The notes beneath the pieces were generated by a model. The model ran no database searches and was not told where the DNA came from. It worked only from the letters and a program-made list of their open reading frames with translations. A DNA stretch of 64,000 bases from Vicia villosa. Taxonomy: Eukaryota; Streptophyta; Magnoliopsida; Fabales; Fabaceae. The stretch lies in NCBI RefSeq assembly GCF_029867415.1, contig NC_081185.1:76853553-76917552 (forward strand), given 5' to 3'. Numbering within the stretch: position 1 is the stretch's first letter; every line of letters starts with the position of its first letter. Shown here piece by piece: positions 57,895 to 64,000 of the stretch. A program made the translations under genes and the position numbers.

Positions 57895-58130
57895 CGGTCC
57901 AAACCACACCAGAACCCGTGTGGACACACGAGTAACACATCAGTACCGTATGGCCGCACAGGTAACCAGTATTGAGAAATACATTTTATGATGATATATT
58001 TTGCACATCCGTACCAGTGCGAACTCACGGGTAACACACTTGTACCAGTGTGAACGCACCGGTAACACGCCATTACAGTGTGAACACACGAGTAATCATA
58101 CTAGTATTCGTGCAAACGCACGGATTTTAA
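57895..58130. repeat. Tandem hairpin repeats, cluster 2
   Basis: Five or more short units with GTACCAGTGTGAACGCACCG and GTAACACAC-type linkers, spaced about 35-40 bp. It is the same family as cluster 1, with the single Helitron-like terminus at 37322. 57599-57894 shows an unpaired MULE-type end and nothing else. Confidence 0.7.
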
Positions 58131-58462
58131 ACTTCTTTTTTTATATTTTAAACCATAGTCCAAATTTTAATAAATACAACATTAAACTTAATTCTTTTAT
58201 ATCATTATTTTTTTGGGCTTTTATGTAAAATTTACTGATTTTCAACTAATTTTAATTTTAAATATTTATTCGTCTAATTTAATAAACTTTATAAATCCTT
58301 TTATTATTACAACTCAGTCAATCTTAAAAAAAAAATATTTTTCTTTTTATTTTTCACAATTGATTTTTTATAAATTTTGTGTTTAATAGTTTTTCTTAAT
58401 ATTTTAGAAACTTAAACAATTATCTTGCAATTTTTTTTCTTTTAATAATACTTTGAAACTTA

Positions 58463-59443
58463 AAGGGGATATATCATCTTCATCAATTTCAACAGCATTG
58501 CATAATGAGGGGATATATCATCTTCATCAATTTGAAGGACTCATTGGTAGCGGAAGAGCATTCACTGAAAGGGTTAGGGTGATTTGGTTCGCTTGCATTT
58601 GGTGCATTTGGAGGTCAAGAAACGAGAAGATATTCAGAAACAAGGATATCAATTTGATCAATATGGTCGAAGATGTGAAACGATGGTCTTGGAATTGGTT
58701 GAAAATCAAATCAAGTAGCATACACCACAATTGTACCCTATGGTATCCAAATCCTAGAGCTGTTCTTGGCTGCCGCGATTAAATCACTATGGGTACTCAT
58801 GAAGGATGACTGTCTTGCAGCCTGCTCAGCAGTCTACAGCAGCATATAGACTCATAAGCAGAGCTTTCATTCTGGTGTAGTTCAGAGTATTATATTGCGT
58901 AGGAAGTTTTTAATATTGCAGTGTTGCGTATGGTTATGTACAGACTTTTGAGAATGCTGGTCAGATTTGGATTTCAGGCTTATGTTTCTAGAGAGAATTC
59001 TGGTGCACCATGCCTCAATATTAATTTGACTCTCCTGAAATTTTGGAATATGGAACTGAGTTCTCTCTCTAGTACTGTGGAGCTGAATTCAGTCGGTCAT
59101 TTAATTTCGACTCGCTGCTACAAATATACAAAGCCTTGGTTGGAGCGGTTTCGTATCAATTTTTGACAGGGGCTGATATAAAAGATGTCTATTATTTTGT
59201 TACTACGAGTATAACCTGTGTGGAATGCTGCTATTTCTAGTATTTGTAGTATTCGGGGCTGTTTTTCTTACTATGTAGGTAGACGGTGTATCATAGAAGT
59301 GGCAGTGGCAGGCTGTGGGGTTCTGTAATTACCTCTGTTGCATATATATTGTTGTATTGACTCTGCTATTCTCCTAGTATGACTTGTGCTAGTGAGATTC
59401 TTCTCTATTTATTCTATTTTGCTTCTCCAAAAAAAAAAAAAAA
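58463..59443 (+). mobile_element. 5'-truncated LINE with poly(A) and 16-bp TSD
   Basis: AATACTTTGAAACTTA occurs at 58447-58462 and 59444-59459, directly after an A-run (59429-59445). The body encodes the ORF2 tail (VRVIWFACIWCIWRSRNEKI, DVKRWSWNWLKIKS, NPRAVLGC then stop at about 58780) and a ~650-bp 3' UTR. A 43-bp tandem duplication of GGGGATATATCATCTTCATC lies at its start (58466, 58509). The target-site match is perfect, so the insertion is fairly recent. Confidence 0.85.
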
Positions 59444-59459
59444 AATACTTTGAAACTTA

Positions 59460-60184
59460 TACAATTATCTTTTTACAGATATTTTATACCTTTTCTTTGT
59501 GGCAAACAATAAACCTTATCTAACCGGTCCATCCCATATCAGTACCGTGCGGAAGTCCGAATATCCCACTAGTTTAACTCTAAAGTGAATATCAAATTTG
59601 CACGTGTAGAAGATGCCTCTCTCTCGTTTACTTGATATAATAACACAAGTGCAGTGCAGTGAATACTCTCTTTCTTCTTTTTTTTTTTTTTTTAAATTAT
59701 TAAATAACTAGTAAAAAAACCTAAAAAAAACCAGTCACGAGCATGCCAAAACCCCGAACAATAAAACCGCGAATAACCATGATTGGTCCAACACCTAATA
59801 AAATCTCCGAGAACCACGATCACTAAATACAATCGCCCGAAAAACCTAAACAGAATTGCAAAAGCACAATCTGCAATTGCCGAGAATGCCGAAACAGAAT
59901 CGCAAATCACCATGGATTCAAGATCCCAAAGCAGCAACCATGAAGAAATCACAGAGACATCAACCAAAGGCTTTCAATATGAAGAAAGGAATTCGAGACA
60001 AATACGAACGAGAAATAAGATTTCCAGAGCAATCCAGTGGAGTGTTGCTTTTCAGCCAAAATAACAAGGATATACAGGTTTAATGCCTTTCTCTATTACA
60101 TTCCATATATTGGCTAATTTATCTAACCTATTACTGGAAGTAAATAATTTAAAGTATAATATCAATTCCTGATTAACATATCTA
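59460..60184. other. Intergenic with an unassigned ORF
   Basis: The frame 59783-60064 (93 codons, with NRIAKAQSAIAENAETESQI and MDSRSQSSNHEEITETS) is polar and unrecognised. It lies next to a poly(T) tract (59677-59693), so it may be part of a reverse-oriented retroposed fragment. Confidence 0.25.
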
Positions 60185-60529
60185 TCTGTCTTCCGACATC
60201 ATTGGACCCTAATTAAGTGTATTGATAGCGCGTGGCCATCTCCTGGACAACTTCGACTCCCACGATATAATGTAGTGGCATTGATGTGAGAGTATTGGAC
60301 AAATATTCGATATTCTCGTTTATTTATTTTTTTCATTTTCTATATTCTGTTAGAAGATTCCAATTGCAGTGAGAATGATTTTAAATGTATATAAAGAACA
60401 ACATGAATAAAGTAATTATACTATATGCCTATTGCAAATATACAAAGTTCAAGACTTGACCAAAAAAAAAATATGAATATACAAAGTTCAATAATTGGTA
60501 ATGAGTCCATTACACAAAGCTTCAATGTT
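60185..60529. other. 3' flank of kinase D, shared with kinase C
   Basis: Counterpart of 42350-42715. No gene. Confidence 0.6.
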
Positions 60530-63885
<3,356 letters not shown>

Positions 63886-63949
63886 TTGTAGGAATGAATA
63901 AATTTTGGTAAAATAAAAAAGAGAATATATGTGCATTATGTTTCTCCTC

Positions 63950-63951
<2 letters not shown>

Positions 63952-64000
<49 letters not shown>
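63952..64000. repeat. (TA)n microsatellite at window end
   Basis: TA run upstream of kinase D. It continues to the last base, so its full length is not known. Confidence 0.95.

Noticed and set aside
57370..58130. tRNA or structured RNA genes suggested by the hairpins
   Set aside because: Stems are single, units are tandem and diverged, and there is no cloverleaf or A/B box.
59692..59967. 91-codon minus-strand hydrophobic frame
   Set aside because: It starts near a poly(T) run, has no recognisable motif, and overlaps another equally unsupported frame on the plus strand.

Overview
This is nuclear DNA of a flowering plant. It has spliced genes with GT-AG introns, G-type lectin S-receptor-like kinases, a TIR-NBS-LRR relic, an isoprenylated HMA-domain protein, and a dense layer of LTR retrotransposons, LINEs, MULEs and MITEs. 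The repeat types (Athila-like and Ogre-like gypsy elements, legume-style MULE remnants, a TNL of the kind common in Medicago-like genomes) suggest a papilionoid legume of the temperate clade. That assignment is inference.

Layout. 1-12 kb: gypsy, copia and LINE relics surround two small intact genes. One is a 66-aa SERF/4F5-like gene (2818-3330) whose first intron reads as a U12-type AT-AC intron. The other is a 205-aa HIPP with a C-terminal CaaX box (6115-6937). 12.1-28.3 kb: a decayed minus-strand MULE, split by a young Athila-like LTR retrotransposon (13569-27470). The retrotransposon carries a reverse-oriented solo LTR with a clean 5-bp target duplication and has an extra partial copy on its right side. 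Most of the MULE body is missing at that junction.

28.9-46.6 kb and 60.5-63.9 kb: four S-receptor-like kinase genes. A (minus) and B (plus) appear intact, with seven exons each and 821 and 819 aa. They face each other as arms of a ~3.5-kb inverted repeat that includes their promoters. C is broken by a hAT-type MITE in exon 1. D is broken by a nonsense codon in the kinase domain and a lost splice acceptor. Between A and B lies a truncated TNL pseudogene. Its intron holds a Pack-MULE with long TIRs and a 9-bp target duplication, which carries fragments of a SCARECROW-like GRAS gene and a trihelix transcription-factor gene.

46.6-60.5 kb is a mobile-element graveyard: a MULE MITE with perfect 9-bp TSD, a hAT MITE, the 3' end of a copia element, LINE 3' ends (one with a 16-bp TSD and poly(A)), Helitron-like hairpins, and a ~340-bp pure CA microsatellite. 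The likely working genes are SERF, HIPP, SRLK-A and SRLK-B. The kinases are predicted plasma-membrane receptors with lectin and PAN ectodomains; the other two are small cytosolic or membrane-anchored proteins with no link to them visible here. Coordinates of exons and element ends were read by eye; those of diffuse relics are approximate.
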